Source of the DNA: Amoebidium appalachense
Lineage: Eukaryota > Ichthyosporea
DNA: 64,000 nt
Direction: 5' to 3'
NCBI GenBank assembly: GCA_963693365.1
Contig: CAVNZM010000015.1
Coordinates: forward strand, 5,766,001-5,830,000
Shown here: one piece after another, positions 23,530-34,926 of the stretch
Numbering within the stretch: the stretch's first letter is position 1
How the letters are laid out: the number at the start of each line of letters is the position of its first letter
Translations under genes and position numbers: made by a program
Notes under the pieces: model-generated
Told to the model about the DNA's origin: nothing
Database searches by the model: none
What the model saw: only the letters and a program-made list of their open reading frames with translations

Positions 23530-26172
23530 TTAGATCATGACCAGGTACGTGGTCATTGACGGCAGGGGCCGGCAGCAGGGGTTGCTGGCCGGTGGGGGGG
23601 GGGGGGGGGGGGGGGGGGGTGGAGCCACGGGGGCAGGCACACGACGGGGGGAACGACGGAGAATCACCGACGGAATTTCATCGTCATCGGAGTGAGGATC
23701 CAGGGACTGCAATGATGGATCGATTGGGGTCGGCTGATTGGTGGCCTGCACAGAAATCTGATTGGATGCCGTGGTGAATTGTGATTCGTCGAAGACGACA
23801 TCGCGGTAGATGTTGACCATGTTGCCACGTAGATTCATGATCTTGTGAGGTTTGTTGGTGATATCCCAGCCCACGTAGGTGCCGAGTTTGACGGTAGAGG
23901 CCAACTTGTCTCGTTTTGATGCAGGGACGTGTACATAGGCTGGGCAGCCGAACACGTGCAGGTGGGAGATGTCAGGCTTGACACCGTAGAAAACTTCAAA
24001 CGGTGTACGACCATTGGCAGCTCTGGCCGGGGTCACATTGATGATGTAGACAGCATGCTTGAGAGCAGCTCCCCACAGCTTGGGGGAAAGGGAGTCGTCC
24101 TTGTCCTGGTGAAGGAAGCACCGAGCGATCTCTTGCAGATCCCTCATCTTAAGTTCAACGAAGCCGTTGAGCTGGGGGCAGTCAACCGGGGCAAAATTCC
24201 TGAATGATGCCCTTGGACTGGCAGTACTGCTCCATGGCATGGGAGGTGAACTCCGAGTCGGACCCAGAGTCGGAACGGAAGTGGGTCACCACCTTGTCGG
24301 GTTGCTTGTCAATAGTCTCAACCAGGGCCTTGACGTATTCGAGAGTTTCTGATTGATCACGGAGGAGGTACACGATGGTGTAGCCGGAGGCATCACAGGT
24401 ACACAAGAGGGCCACCTTGTAGCCACCATAGGAGGCACAGGGAGGCTCGAAGAAGTCCATGTGCCACTTGGCACCGGGGAAGGGGCACTGGGTTCTGGTG
24501 CCGGAGAATGGAGCCTTGGTGGTCTTGCCGGAGACACAGCCGAAGCAGTCAGTGGTGTCAGCCACTGAGAGGGATGAGGGGAGGCCTGTCACGAGGTCAC
24601 CTCTCACCATCTTGGTGAGGGTGGACAGGGCACGGTGGCCGAGACGGTGGTGCCAGAGCTGGGGATCATTGTTGACCTTGACGTTGGCAACCAGGGCAGT
24701 AACAGACCGAGGGATGGAGGGACAAATCTCATAGTCGGTGATGAAGCACAGTCCATCTTTGCCTGTGAGGGAACACACGATGTTGCCACCACGAGTGTAG
24801 AGGTAGGAGGGGAATTCATCCTCATCATCGAGGTGGGCAAGGAGACCCCACTTGGAGGCCATTGAGGGGGAAATCAGGAAGGCTGGGGAGTCGAGCACAT
24901 AGAGGGTGTTGAGGTAGTAAGTACTAGTATGTTATTCCGTTGTAGGTGACGGCCAGGTTGATGACACCACGGTGATGTGCAGCGACGATGCCGAGGCCGT
25001 GGACGTCGGTCGGGGGGTACGGCTCAAGAGTAGAGAAGTATTCCTTGACTGGGCACACATGGACGTTTGAAGCCGAGTCCCAGCAGGGGTCCATGGGTAG
25101 GGAGGCCATGGTGGAGACGAGGGCAAAATGCACCTCTTCACCAGACTTGGTGCTGGCACGGTGACGACGGGCAATTGAGCAGCCAGGTTTGTCACACTGT
25201 GTGACATGATGGTCCTCATGACAGTAGGCACAGTCGCGGGAGGCAGTGGTCTTGGCTCGGGTTGGCTGATGATGACGGTTACCCCCTTTATGTGGGGGGT
25301 AGGGTGACCGGGAACGATGGCCGGGGGAACGGGACCGGGAGTAATCACGGTCAACTGAGGGGGATCGATCGGTGGGACGACCACGGGGGTGACGGGAGAC
25401 GGGATACGGAGACCCGGACCCAGAGTCGATGAGACCTTCACGGATCTCTGCAGCTCGGATGTCACTGATTAGACGGTTGTAGGTCTCGTAGCTGATGTGA
25501 CGACGGAAGTAGTCGGCAATCATGGCCTGGATGTCGGAACAAACCAACTTACGGTTCTTCTTGAGCCTGAGGTGGATGAAGAAGTTATCAACCATGGTCT
25601 TGTGGGGGATGGGCTCATCCAGGATGTGCAGGGTAGTGCACACTGGCAGACGGCGCGCCATGGTGAGGTAGGCCGTGACGGTCTTGAAGTCCTTGAGTTC
25701 AAGCTCATGGTACTAGTCGAGGAGGATTTGACGAGCACGGTCTTCACGTTCAGCCGCATAGGTCATACGGAGGTTGTGGAAAGCTTGGGCAGGTGACACA
25801 TCATCGTGGATTTAACCAGAGTTATACAGCTCATCATTGGAGACGAGTTGAGTAAACATCTGTTCAAGGAAGTTGGAAGCCTCGGTCACGGTGTAGTCTT
25901 CCTCAGTGTCATAGCCATCATGATGCCACCCGTTCTCGTCGGAAGGATCGACCCACTCGGGGGCCTTGATGACGGGCAATAACTTGGCCGCGATGGTAGT
26001 ACGTAGGTACCGGAAGACTACTCGTAATAGGTGAGACGTTTGCCGGACTTCTTGTCCGTGGTGTGTCCCCTGAAGTTCCAGGGGGTGAGGTTGAGGTACG
26101 CAGGTTTCTCCGACATGTTGATCGTACAGTCAGATGATGCGCGAGAGAGGAATCAGGTCGGTACATCAGCAA
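23530..26172 (-). pseudogene. Decayed Ty1/copia element: gag, protease and integrase, no RT
   Basis: On the minus strand the frames run from a partial gag (about 26117 to 25661, with stops) through gag and zinc knuckle CAYCHEDHHVTQC (about 25230) and a DSASN protease motif (about 25075). They continue to an integrase with HHRLGH and CFGC (24650-24530), MDFFEP, DSGSDSEF and LNGFVE, and the copia-type GRTPFEVFYGVKP segment (about 24000). The order gag-PR-IN is the copia order. The copy is related to the copia element at 46498-58203 but RT and RNase H are absent. The left end stops in a G run at 23587-23619. Confidence 0.85.
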
Positions 26173-26199
26173 ACCCCACCCCCCCGTTAAATTGTATCC

Positions 26200-27040
26200 T
26201 CGTACACATTTTGAACACTTGAATGTCCAAAAATGTTCAAAAATTCGTACATTCAGTGAATCGTATATGGATACCTATTCGAATGCCACCTGACACCACA
26301 TGGTATATGTGTGTACCTAGCCGAATACTACATGAATACATGCCCAAGTACCTTGTGAATGCACACTAGATACCGTATGAATGCACCATAGATACCGTAT
26401 TCATACCACATGGACACCGTGTTCTGAGTATACACGTACATACGCGTACATGACCAGACATTCAGTTGGAATACATATTTGTGTATATTATTATAGGGTA
26501 CATGTGGAGTGCTTTATAAATACCCGTTCAGTGACACTGGAACGTCCACGAATACACTATGTGAATGTTTCGAAAATACTCCACAAACACGATCTGAGTA
26601 CGACATATGTGTTCATGAATAGTAACTGCGAACGTTATTCGGTGCACACATATGTACTCAAATAGCATCTCACGAATGCCTAAGGGTACCATAAAATACC
26701 TTATTTGAACACAAACGGATGCCATAAAGGCGTTCGTAGAACAGCATGTTTAGTGCAAATGAATACTTTTTTGGACACTAACAACATATTCAGGCAGTAT
26801 TTTTCGACCATACTCGTAATACATTTAAATACACGAGTTTGACATTCGTGTATGTTCACGGGGCATTGTAAGAACAGTATAGAGATGTTCATATTGTGTG
26901 TTTATTGGTATTCATAAATTGTTCGTGGGCGCCCACATTTATTCACACAATACATTCGAGAATACCCTACTATTACGACATGAGTAACTTTTGAATGTAC
27001 ATGCCCAGCATTCATTGAACACTAATATCACCGACTCACT
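26200..27040. repeat. AT-rich block with scattered GAATAC/GTATTC motifs
   Basis: Words such as GAATAC, GAATGC, ACATTC and their complements recur every 15-40 bp without a strict period. Similar texture occurs at 29190-29410 and 61169-61430. No gene is seen. Confidence 0.5.
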
Positions 27041-27437
27041 CTGTCGACGTCCCCCCCCCTCCCCTCCCCCTCCCCCTCCCTCCCTCCCCCCCCCCTTCCC
27101 CCCCATATCCCCCTTCCGTTCCCCCTACCCACCCCCTATTACTTATATACCCATGCATTGTTCAGAATCTGAAGTCAGAAGATTTTCTTTATTGTGTTGG
27201 CTGACACCAAAACACCAAGAAAAATCTAAGTCACCATGGTTTCGTACTTTCTATTTTCTAAAATAAAATAAAGACACACATACACAAAGACAAAGACACA
27301 CACACACATGTATTGTTCAGAATCTAAAGTAACAACATTTTCCTTATTATTTTGGCTGACACTAAAAGCACCAAGTAAAAATCACAATAAAAAATAGTTT
27401 CGTACTAATAATTTCTACTTGTGCCTATCACTAGAGT
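27041..27437. other. C/T-rich tract and AT-rich 3' flank of the downstream gene
   Basis: A pyrimidine tract (27045-27120) is followed by two related segments, TGTTCAGAATCTGAAGT at about 27160 and TGTTCAGAATCTAAAGT at about 27312. Each leads into TTTTCYTTATT and TTGGCTGACAC, so this is a diverged direct duplication of roughly 155 bp. No gene is seen. Confidence 0.55.
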
Positions 27438-27826
27438 TCACACTTCCTCCTGCCCAGGCAGGGCGTCGGCGTGTGCAGGGTCATCCACTCTCTTGTCGCC
27501 GTTCTGGTCGCCGGCCTCCTGCGCCTTCTTCTCCTTGTCCTCAGCCGCGGCCCTTTTGGCATCAGCTATAGCTGCCGCCTTTGCTGCTTCTTGTTTGGCC
27601 TTGACGTACATCTTGAAATTCCTCTTGTACTGTGGGGAAACATATGGTGAGCAAATGGAACACAATAAAACAGCTATTACTATCTAATCTACATACTCAG
27701 TTACCTCGCAGTTGGCGCTGGAAAAAGAATAATGTGTTCGGGTTCGAATTTTGCTTCCGTTTGGGTGTGTGAATGCAGTTTTGGGGGGGGGGGGGGAGGG
27801 GAGGGGGGGGGAGAGGGGGGGGGGGG

Positions 27827-27921
<95 letters not shown>

Positions 27922-28174
27922 AGAGAGACTGTGTGTCTGTGTGTGTGTGTGTGTTTCTGTGTGTGGTGTGACCGTCGTGCATGTGTTTCTGTTTTTGTGG
28001 GTGCGTGTTTGCGTGTGTGTTTGTGTGTGCATTTTTTTGGGGTGTGTGTGTGTGTTCGTGGGTGTGTGTGTGTTCGTGTGTGTGTGACAGATAAACGGGG
28101 TGAGACAGAGAGAGATAGAGAGATAGAGAGATAGAGAAGAAGAGAGAGAGAGAGGGAGAGAGAGAGAGAGAGAG

Positions 28175-28211
<37 letters not shown>

Positions 28212-29116
28212 CTGTGTGTGTGTGTGCATGATGTGTGTGTTCATTCGGTGGGAGCCAGGGGAAGAAAGAAAGAGAAAAGGAGAAGGGAGGGAGGGGGGCG
28301 GGGGGGGGGAAGGCTGTCACCTTCTTCAGGTCGTGAAGGGCAGCGTTGTAGCCTGTGGCGTTTAACTTGTCGCTGTTGTTGAGCCGGCCGAAGATGCCGG
28401 AATCACGGTAGGAGGGGCAGAAGAGCACCTCCTTCACGATGTACATGCAGTAGGCATGTGTGGTCGTGAAAGAGGAAACCTGGATGTGGGGAAAGGAGGA
28501 TGAAAGTTAGTTAGGGTGTACAAGGAATCAACACGTTTTTGCTCTATCTCTTGAATGTTCCTAGTGGGAAGGGGGATGGGCGAGGAGGTGGGGGGGGGGG
28601 GGGGGGGGGGTGTAAATAAGGAACCGAGAGTATTATGGTGCAGTATGCTTGCCTAGAGAGAGGGTGCAATGTACTGAACTGCTTAGACAACCAAGAGAAA
28701 AGCAAATACCTGGTCGGAAGCCGGGGCTATCTTCTTCACAATTTGTCGGAAGATGCTGTTCATGCCGGGGCGGCCTTGCTCGTCGACCCACCACTTCGGC
28801 CCAAGCACAAACTGCTCACCGTTGGCCTCGGCCACATACATGCTGGTTAGCCTGTTGAAGGCTTGCTTGCGCTCTTCAGTGCCGGCCCCAGGTTCCTGTG
28901 TTTAACGTGGGGGGGGGGGGGGGGGGGGGGGGTAAGCAATATATATCAAGTGATTGGAAGTGATTGTTTCTATCAGGACCCAATGGGAGAGTTAAAGGAG
29001 AGGGTTTGAAAAGAAGTTAGGAGGGAGAGACTGAGGGAGGAAGCAAGTTAAAAGAGAGTATTTAAGGGGAAAGTAGGAGGGAGAAACTGAGGTGGGAAGT
29101 TTTTTTTTTATGTTTT

Positions 29117-29147
<31 letters not shown>

Positions 29148-30456
29148 GGAGTGGTAAAAAAACAAGTAAAAAGGAATAGGACAGGGTTGAATGTTCATCA
29201 TCGAAGTGCCTTTAGTGCAATTGAATACTCGTAAATACACAATGACGAACACATCTGAATAAACACTTTGTACATCAACGAATGCAATGCACTGGTTAAT
29301 GGTACTAACACATGCAATATAATGTTCAATGTACACTCGAACAACACCTGTGTAACATACGAACACTCATCAAGGACACCCAAGAACATACGAATAGTAC
29401 ATACATAGTGCTAAACAATGGAATCGTTTCAAGTTAGATTAAAAACAAATACCAAAGAGATGGTGGTGAATGGGGTAGTTAAATATAAAAACATATACCA
29501 AAGAGATGGTGGTGGGTGGGATAGTGTGGGATAGTGTGGGGGGAGGGGGGGGGGGGGGGGGGGGATGGGGATGGGGATGCATACACTGATGTCGTACTTC
29601 TCCTCCAGTTGCGGGTAAGCCACATTGCGTAGCTTCCACGCAAACTGGCCACGCCCGTGGCGTACAGCGTCACGGATCGGTCCCCGGTGGTACTTCAGGG
29701 CGATGAAGGCCTTGATCCCCTCGTCCTCACGGTCGCCCTCCTCGATGAGGCCCTTCTCCTCGGCGAGCAGCCACACAGCCTCGTCGAGGTCAAGGTCCGT
29801 GGCACAGTAGGTCATGCAGAAGGCAATCCTGGTGACGTCTGATGTTGACGTCACCCTCCTGAGGTTGTGGTAGAGCTGGCATGTGTATGTGTGTATGAAT
29901 CATGTGTTGTGCAGAGCCTCGGCCAGGGGGAAGGGGCAAAAGGGGGGGGGGGGGGTTAGTTATCCACAGTGATGGCACAAGATTACGTCAAGGTGGAGGA
30001 TCTCAATACATGTATTTGTGTTTTGATTCTCTTCGGGGAAAGATGGGGGAGGGGGAACAGACAATGGGAGAAATTGTAAAGTTTACATTTTTGGTTGTGA
30101 CGTCACAACAGGGGTGTTTTACCGGCATATGAATATTGATAAAGCAACTGTTTTTCATGAAATATCCCGAACGGGGGCTGCAGGTGCGTGTAGAAGGTTA
30201 AAAAGGCAGGACTCTCAGAGTCCAGGTGGACTCTCAGAGTCCAGGTGGACTCTCATAGTCCGCTGGGAGGACCATACGAACCGACCCAAAATGTAAACTT
30301 TACATTTTCTCCCATTATCTGTTGGGGGGGGGGGGGGGGAGGCGGGTGAAGGCGTGGGGTGGGGGGGTGGGGGGAAGATAAGCCATGCACGGCATGATAA
30401 GCAGTCCAACTCAAAGGGCAGGCACTAATTTCAAAAATTATTTGTATGTTTTTTTC

Positions 30457-30500
<44 letters not shown>

Positions 30501-32871
30501 TGAGAATGAGGTGAACGACGTGACATGGTACCAAATAGTACACTACGAATAGCACATACATGGTAACAAAGGATGCAGCACGTTAGCCTCTTTTAAGTAA
30601 ACATGGGCCCCGGGGGGGGAAGAGGGAGGGGGAGGGGGTATAAGGAGAGCATGCAGGGGCAAAAAAGGGTGGGGGTGAGGGAGGGTCGGTGGGTGGGTGA
30701 GTGGGGCGGGGGGGGGGGGGGGGGGGGGGGAGAACATACCGTTGAGACCTTGGAGGACATCTGGGCAACCACGATCTGCGGGATGGCCATCTCACTTTTC
30801 GAAGGTCGCTTGCGGTCAATCTATGAAAACTACTCCGGGACGTGTGTTGCCTCTAGGGGGACATCCCCTTGGACGAAAGTGAACCTGCAATGGTTGTAAA
30901 CCACGGCAAGCCCCCAGTCATCAATTTATTGATCCGTGAGGTCCTTGTGCCCAAAAAACGGGGGAAGTCTTCGCCCCGTGAAAAAACAGCACGTATGTGG
31001 GGATCAATGGGGGTTGAGTGTAGGGTGTAGATGGGTGGGTGAAAAAGAAAATATAGCTGTAAAGCTGTAGGTGCTAAACACAGAGGATGTGTTGTTGCTT
31101 GCTGATCTGCTAAAAACTGTCGTGCTTATATACCTAAGGCTGCCGAACTGAGCCAATCAAAACCGATCTAGTGTTATGTGAAATCTTATCCTGAGCCAAT
31201 CAAACTCGGTCTAGTGATCTGTGGAATCTGATGCTTTGATCGGCTAATAGGTGCCCGTATGCGGGCAGCCGAACGCGAACTGCTAAAACATGAAACGAAG
31301 CCTGTTGATATCGGACACCCATCCTACGTGTTTACCCAGAAAAATATTTATGTCAATAATTTCCAAAAATAAAACCTCTATGAAAACTACTCCGGGACGT
31401 GTGTTGCCTCTAGGGGGACATCCCCTTGGACGAAAGTGAACCTGCAATGGTTGTAAACCACGGCACGAGAGCAGTATGCTTGCTCCAAAGGTTTCACTTA
31501 AGAATAGAGGCGAATACACGTGTGGTAGTGGCAGCAATGGAGGCCGGACGAAGTCGGGTATAGATCAGGAAACAGTCGGAGGACCACCTGCCGAGTTGTT
31601 TGATCCGGGAGTCGTCGACCCCGGCCTCAGCCAGTGCTGTGGGCCCCCCGATGCGGAGGCTGTGTCCGGCAAACCGGGAGGGTGAGAGGCCTGCCCGGGA
31701 GAGGAGGGCACGGAAGTCGGCAGAGAAAGCACTCTTGGTGTAGGGGATGCCACCGAGACTGAAGAGGGGGTCGTTGGGTTGACCGGACGTTGTATCCAGG
31801 AACTGCCGGAGGAGATGGGCTGGGGAGAAGTGGGTGAGGGGCAGGGCAGCTAGAGTGACGTTGACACCTCGGGCCTGTACATCCGTCTTAGAGGTTGGCA
31901 GGTGGAGGGTGGCATGGGACAAAGTACCGGTGGGGGTGTAGGTGAAGGTCACGTCTTTCCGTTTAACGTGACGGGACGGGTCAAAGGAAGTCAGGGTTTT
32001 GGAGGTAAATTCCCCCGAACGGAGGAGACCACAGAAACCGACGATGAGGGCCGTCCATAGCCGTAGATTAGTCGAGGAGGCCTTGGTGGGGCACTGGCCA
32101 TGGAGTAGGCTAAGGTGGGAGGGCAGGAGGGGCTCCCTGGTGGATGATCGGGGTCGGATGTTGTGAGAAAGCTGCCATCTGCCCACCCCTCGGAAGAACC
32201 AGGCCAGAGACTTGTCGTGGGGGTAGGGAGCAGGGAGGCCCATGTCGAGGTGGAGTCTGGTGATAGCCGAATTGTAGCCGGCCAAGGAAGAGGCCTGTAC
32301 CCCTCGTTGGGCACACCAGGCGAGAAAAAGCTGCACGGTGTGGGGGGAGGCCGGGAGGGAGGACCCGGCGGAGGATTGCAGCCGAGATGCCACACAAAAA
32401 TCGATGAACACTTTTTTTTTTGTACCCTGGAGTAAAAGGCCCGAGAGTTGAGGTTGAGACTCAGGGCCTGGCATTCCTGCAGGGTAGTGGTGGCACGAAG
32501 CAGCTCGGCCGGAGCAAAGTGGGGGGCCAATCGGCCAGCGTTGCTCCGGGGGGGGGGGGGGGGGAAGGGGAGATAGGTGGGGGGGGGGGGGGGGGGGGGG
32601 GGTGAGCCCAGGGGAAGGGATAGGAACTTGTGGACCCAGAAGGGGGAGGGGCAGGGCTCCGGTTGCAGGTAAGGTCGGAGTCGTCGGGTCCGGGGAAGTT
32701 GGTTACGGAGGAGCTGCGCGGCGAATGATTGGGCTGGGTAGGGGGGCCAGCAGCTCCCAGAGGCGGGAGGTGTCAACGTGGTGCTGGGGCAGCGGGCGGG
32801 CCACCGGGGCTGAGCCTCGGGGGAAGGGGGTGGTTAGCAAGGGTGGGGCACCCTCGGGGAGATCCCGGCAT

Positions 32872-32916
<45 letters not shown>

Positions 32917-34926
32917 CAGGGCCCCGGGGGGTTAGAGTAGGGCAGCTGGGCCCGAGGGAGGGTTTGCAGGGAGGGCAGCGGGGCCCTGTGCAGGGGATGC
33001 CCGAGCACGCGCGGGTGTGGGCGTACACAGAGTTAGAAGAAGGGAGGGAGCGCTAGGTGAGTGTAAGGGGGGGAGGCTCGTGGGATGGGGGGGGAGTAAA
33101 TTTATGTGCAGTGGCCAGAATAACGTCTTTGTGTAGGGACATTTATTCTTGGCGCGCGCGGGCGCCGTAGTTGGCCTGCGAAAAATGTTACTCAGCCCTA
33201 GTGCCCCGTTTTTCCCGAGCTCCGTGTCCTTGGACCCGTGTAACCTAGCTCCTAGCCCCTATGTTCTATCTGTGGGTGTGGGTGTGCGCGTAGACTAGGC
33301 ATTGTGCTTGCAGTCTTTGCGGGGGTGTGTGCCAGAGCAGAGCGGGCACACGTGGGAGAAGGGGCAGGGCTGCTTAGCGCAGGACCGACCGTTGTGGAAA
33401 TTCCTGCAGTGTGTTGCGGGTAGATCCACGGGTCGGGCCGGTGGTGCCGGGCCGGGTTGCGGGCCGGGTCGGTTGGGGGTTTGTCCCCCGCCGGGCTTGT
33501 GGGGGGGCTCGAAACCATCAAGACCACAGCCGGGCTTGGGGTACATGGGGCAGGCCGCGCTGGGGTGGTCGGGGAAGCCGCAACGCTGACATGCGTCCGG
33601 GATGAGCAGAGTGGGTGGCAGGAGGAGATCCTGGTGGAGTTGGGCGAGCAGGTTGGGACACTCGATCGGACCCCGACCCTGTTGGTGGGCAACGGTTCGG
33701 GCGTATACGTCATAGTTGTGGATCTGGGTCCACGGGTATCGGGTGCTGAGGCGAGTGATGCGTTGGTCAGCCTGTGGCGGAGGTCGCTGCGGGTTAGGCG
33801 CTTAGGTGCCGCGGTAGGGGCGGCGGCTGAGGCCTGGCGCTTTTTTCGGCGGCATGCTGACCGGCGTAGGGAAAGATAGGGAGAAGAAAAGAAAAAGAAA
33901 ATATAGCTGTAAAGCTGTAGGTGCTAAACACAGAGGATGTGTTGTTGCTTGCTGATCTGCTAAAAACTGTCGTGCTTATATACCTAAGGCTGCCGAACTG
34001 AGCCAATCAAAACCGATCTAGTGTTATGTGAAATCTTATCCTGAGCCAATCAAACTCGGTCTAGTGATCTGTGGAATCTGATGCTTTGATCGGCTAATAG
34101 GTGCCCGTATGCGGGCAGCCGAACGCGAACTGCTAAAACATGAAACGAAGCCTGTTGATATCGGACACCCATCCTACGTGTTTACCCAGAAAAATATTTA
34201 TGTCAATAATTTCCACAAATAAAACCATTCTTGAGCCGCCTTCTTGGGCTTAGATGCCGGGCTTTGCTGCCCGGCAAGCTCAGGGAAGGCGGCCTTCCAC
34301 CTGCCCTCGGCGAGTGTCCACAAGTCCTCGATGGTAAGGCCGGGGTTGGCCTGTTGAATCCGGACAATCTCCTTGGTGATGAAGAGGTGCTTCTGCTGGC
34401 CTGGGGAAAAAAAAAAAGATTAGCAAGGGTGGTAATGAGAGAGGGACGGGGGGGTGTTGTGCTGTCAAGGGGGGAGGGGGGGGGGGGGGGGAAGAGCAGA
34501 AACCAAGTCACTTACCAGGGGCAATAGCTGGCTTCTCGCCGCCCTGCTGAGGTGGAACCACCTCTTCCGCCTCACTCTCCGACTCCTCTGCCTCATCCGC
34601 CGAATAGTTCGAATCTCGATCGTCGTCTCCGTTTAGATCAGAACCAACACTGTCGTCTTCTTCCTGATCTTCGGATTCGGGCTCACTTTCGAAAAGATCA
34701 TCGCCGTCGTCGCTGCTGCCCTCGATATCCTGACGTGCTTTCTTCTTACTTGCCCCAACACCACTACCCGCCTTGCGCTTATTACTACCTTCCGCAAACG
34801 TAGCGGCCAGATCGAGATCGTCGTCGGGTTGCACCGTTTTGGTGGCTTTGCCATTTTGTTTTACTGGAACTCTTGCTTTCGAGCCTTTGGAAGTGGCTTT
34901 AGTAGTAGCCTTATTCTTTGTGACAT
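27438..34926 (-). CDS. Unrecognised multi-exon gene, probably nuclear or cytosolic, split by a retroelement
   Basis: Exons in transcript order: 34516-about 34926 (start unresolved), 34227-34400 joined to 30740-30819 across an inserted element, 29587-29875, 28710-28895, 28321-28479 and 27438-27629 (stop). The N-terminus is Lys/Ala-rich with a KKKARQD basic patch, then a long Asp/Glu/Ser acidic stretch. Later exons include IEDLWTLAEGRWKAAFPEL, TRIAFCMTYCATDLDLDEAV, GPKWWVDEQGRPGMNSIFRQ, YCMYIVKEVLFCPSYRDSG and an Ala/Lys/Glu coiled-coil-like tail. I know no family with this combination. Splice sites and phases fit at most junctions; 29587/28895 does not fit as drawn. The acidic-basic N-terminus suggests a nuclear or chromatin-associated protein, but that is inference. 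The insertion should break this allele. Confidence 0.7.
27828..27919. repeat. (GA)n microsatellite
   Basis: About 46 GA units follow a G-rich tract, within the last intron of the unrecognised minus-strand gene. A second mixed (GT)n/(GA)n stretch lies at 28095-28215 in the same intron. Confidence 0.95.
29190..29410. repeat. GAATGTTCA/GAACACT-rich intronic block
   Basis: GAATGTTC, GAATAC, GAACAC and CGAATG words recur between a G run (29127-29149) and the exon at 29587. The texture matches 26200-27040. Confidence 0.4.
30056..30323. mobile_element. MITE-like element with about 42-bp terminal inverted repeats
   Basis: The left arm begins AACAGACAATGGGAGAAA (30056 on). The right arm ends at 30323 and, reverse-complemented, begins AACAGATAATGGGAGAAA. 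The arms match at about 38 of 42 positions and share GTAAAGTTTACATTTT. Total length is about 268 bp. The interior has two and a half copies of GGACTCTCAGAGTCCAGGT (30209-30262), itself a palindrome. No ORF is present, as in a non-autonomous DNA transposon. G runs on both sides hide any target duplication. It lies in an intron of the unrecognised minus-strand gene. Confidence 0.7.
31494..32474 (-). CDS. Tyrosine recombinase of PAT-like copy 1 (intact frame)
   Basis: Full-length frame of 326 codons ending TGA at 31494. The protein has a core-binding N-terminal region (SPHTVQLFLAWCAQRGVQA-like, LAGYNSAITRLH) and a catalytic region. The latter includes WTALIVGFCGLLRSGEF (likely first catalytic Arg), GHSLRIGG (H-x-x-R box), QLGRWSSDCFLIYTRL (Trp/His position and the Tyr nucleophile) and the C-terminus FASILK. 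It should integrate a circular DNA copy by site-specific strand exchange. The intact frame contrasts with the deleted gag and RT of this copy. Confidence 0.85.
   Translation of the reverse strand: MPGPESQPQLSGLLLQGTKKKVFIDFCVASRLQSSAGSSLPASPHTVQLFLAWCAQRGVQASSLAGYNSAITRLHLDMGLPAPYPHDKSLAWFFRGVGRWQLSHNIRPRSSTREPLLPSHLSLLHGQCPTKASSTNLRLWTALIVGFCGLLRSGEFTSKTLTSFDPSRHVKRKDVTFTYTPTGTLSHATLHLPTSKTDVQARGVNVTLAALPLTHFSPAHLLRQFLDTTSGQPNDPLFSLGGIPYTKSAFSADFRALLSRAGLSPSRFAGHSLRIGGPTALAEAGVDDSRIKQLGRWSSDCFLIYTRLRPASIAATTTRVFASILK
32475..33294 (-). pseudogene. Deleted RT/RNase H region and spacer of PAT-like copy 1
   Basis: Only the last residues of RNase H (RNQLPRTRRLRPYLQPEP, at about 32650-32710) remain. 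They are joined directly to the spacer upstream of RT. Compared with copy 2, sequence corresponding to about 44284-45710 is missing. A 39-base G run lies at 32875-32913. Confidence 0.75.
33295..33855 (-). pseudogene. Internally deleted Gag of PAT-like copy 1
   Basis: Starts with MPPKKRQAS at 33855 and after about 30 residues jumps to RYPWTQIHNYDVYA, skipping some 180 residues present in copy 2. The C-terminus keeps three zinc motifs: knuckle CQRCGFPDHPSAAC, CCCH-type C-x7-C-x4-C-x3-H (CRNFHNGRSCAKQPCPFSH) and knuckle CPLCSGTHPRKDC. Frame is shared through the finger region. Confidence 0.75.

Larger units (their letters stand above)
30820..34226 (-). mobile_element. PAT-like tyrosine-recombinase retroelement, copy 1, inserted in an exon
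   Basis: On the minus strand the element starts GGTTTTATTT (34226) and ends TTTTCATAGA (30820). Order: A1 (34226 to about 33890), gag with internal deletion, a spacer with a 39-base G run, only the extreme C-terminus of RT/RNase H, an intact tyrosine recombinase, B1 (31493-31377), A2 (31376 to about 31044), C and B2 (to 30820). This A1-genes-B1-A2-B2 layout is the split direct repeat of PAT and Ngaro-type elements. The host exon reads ...CAAGAAT on one side and TTGACCGC... on the other. Deleting exactly this interval leaves the host frame open. Confidence 0.85.

Noticed and set aside
32501-33879. Plus-strand Gly/Arg-rich frames in PAT-like copy 1
   Set aside because: Antisense of the minus-strand gag and spacer. 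The zinc fingers read only on the minus strand.
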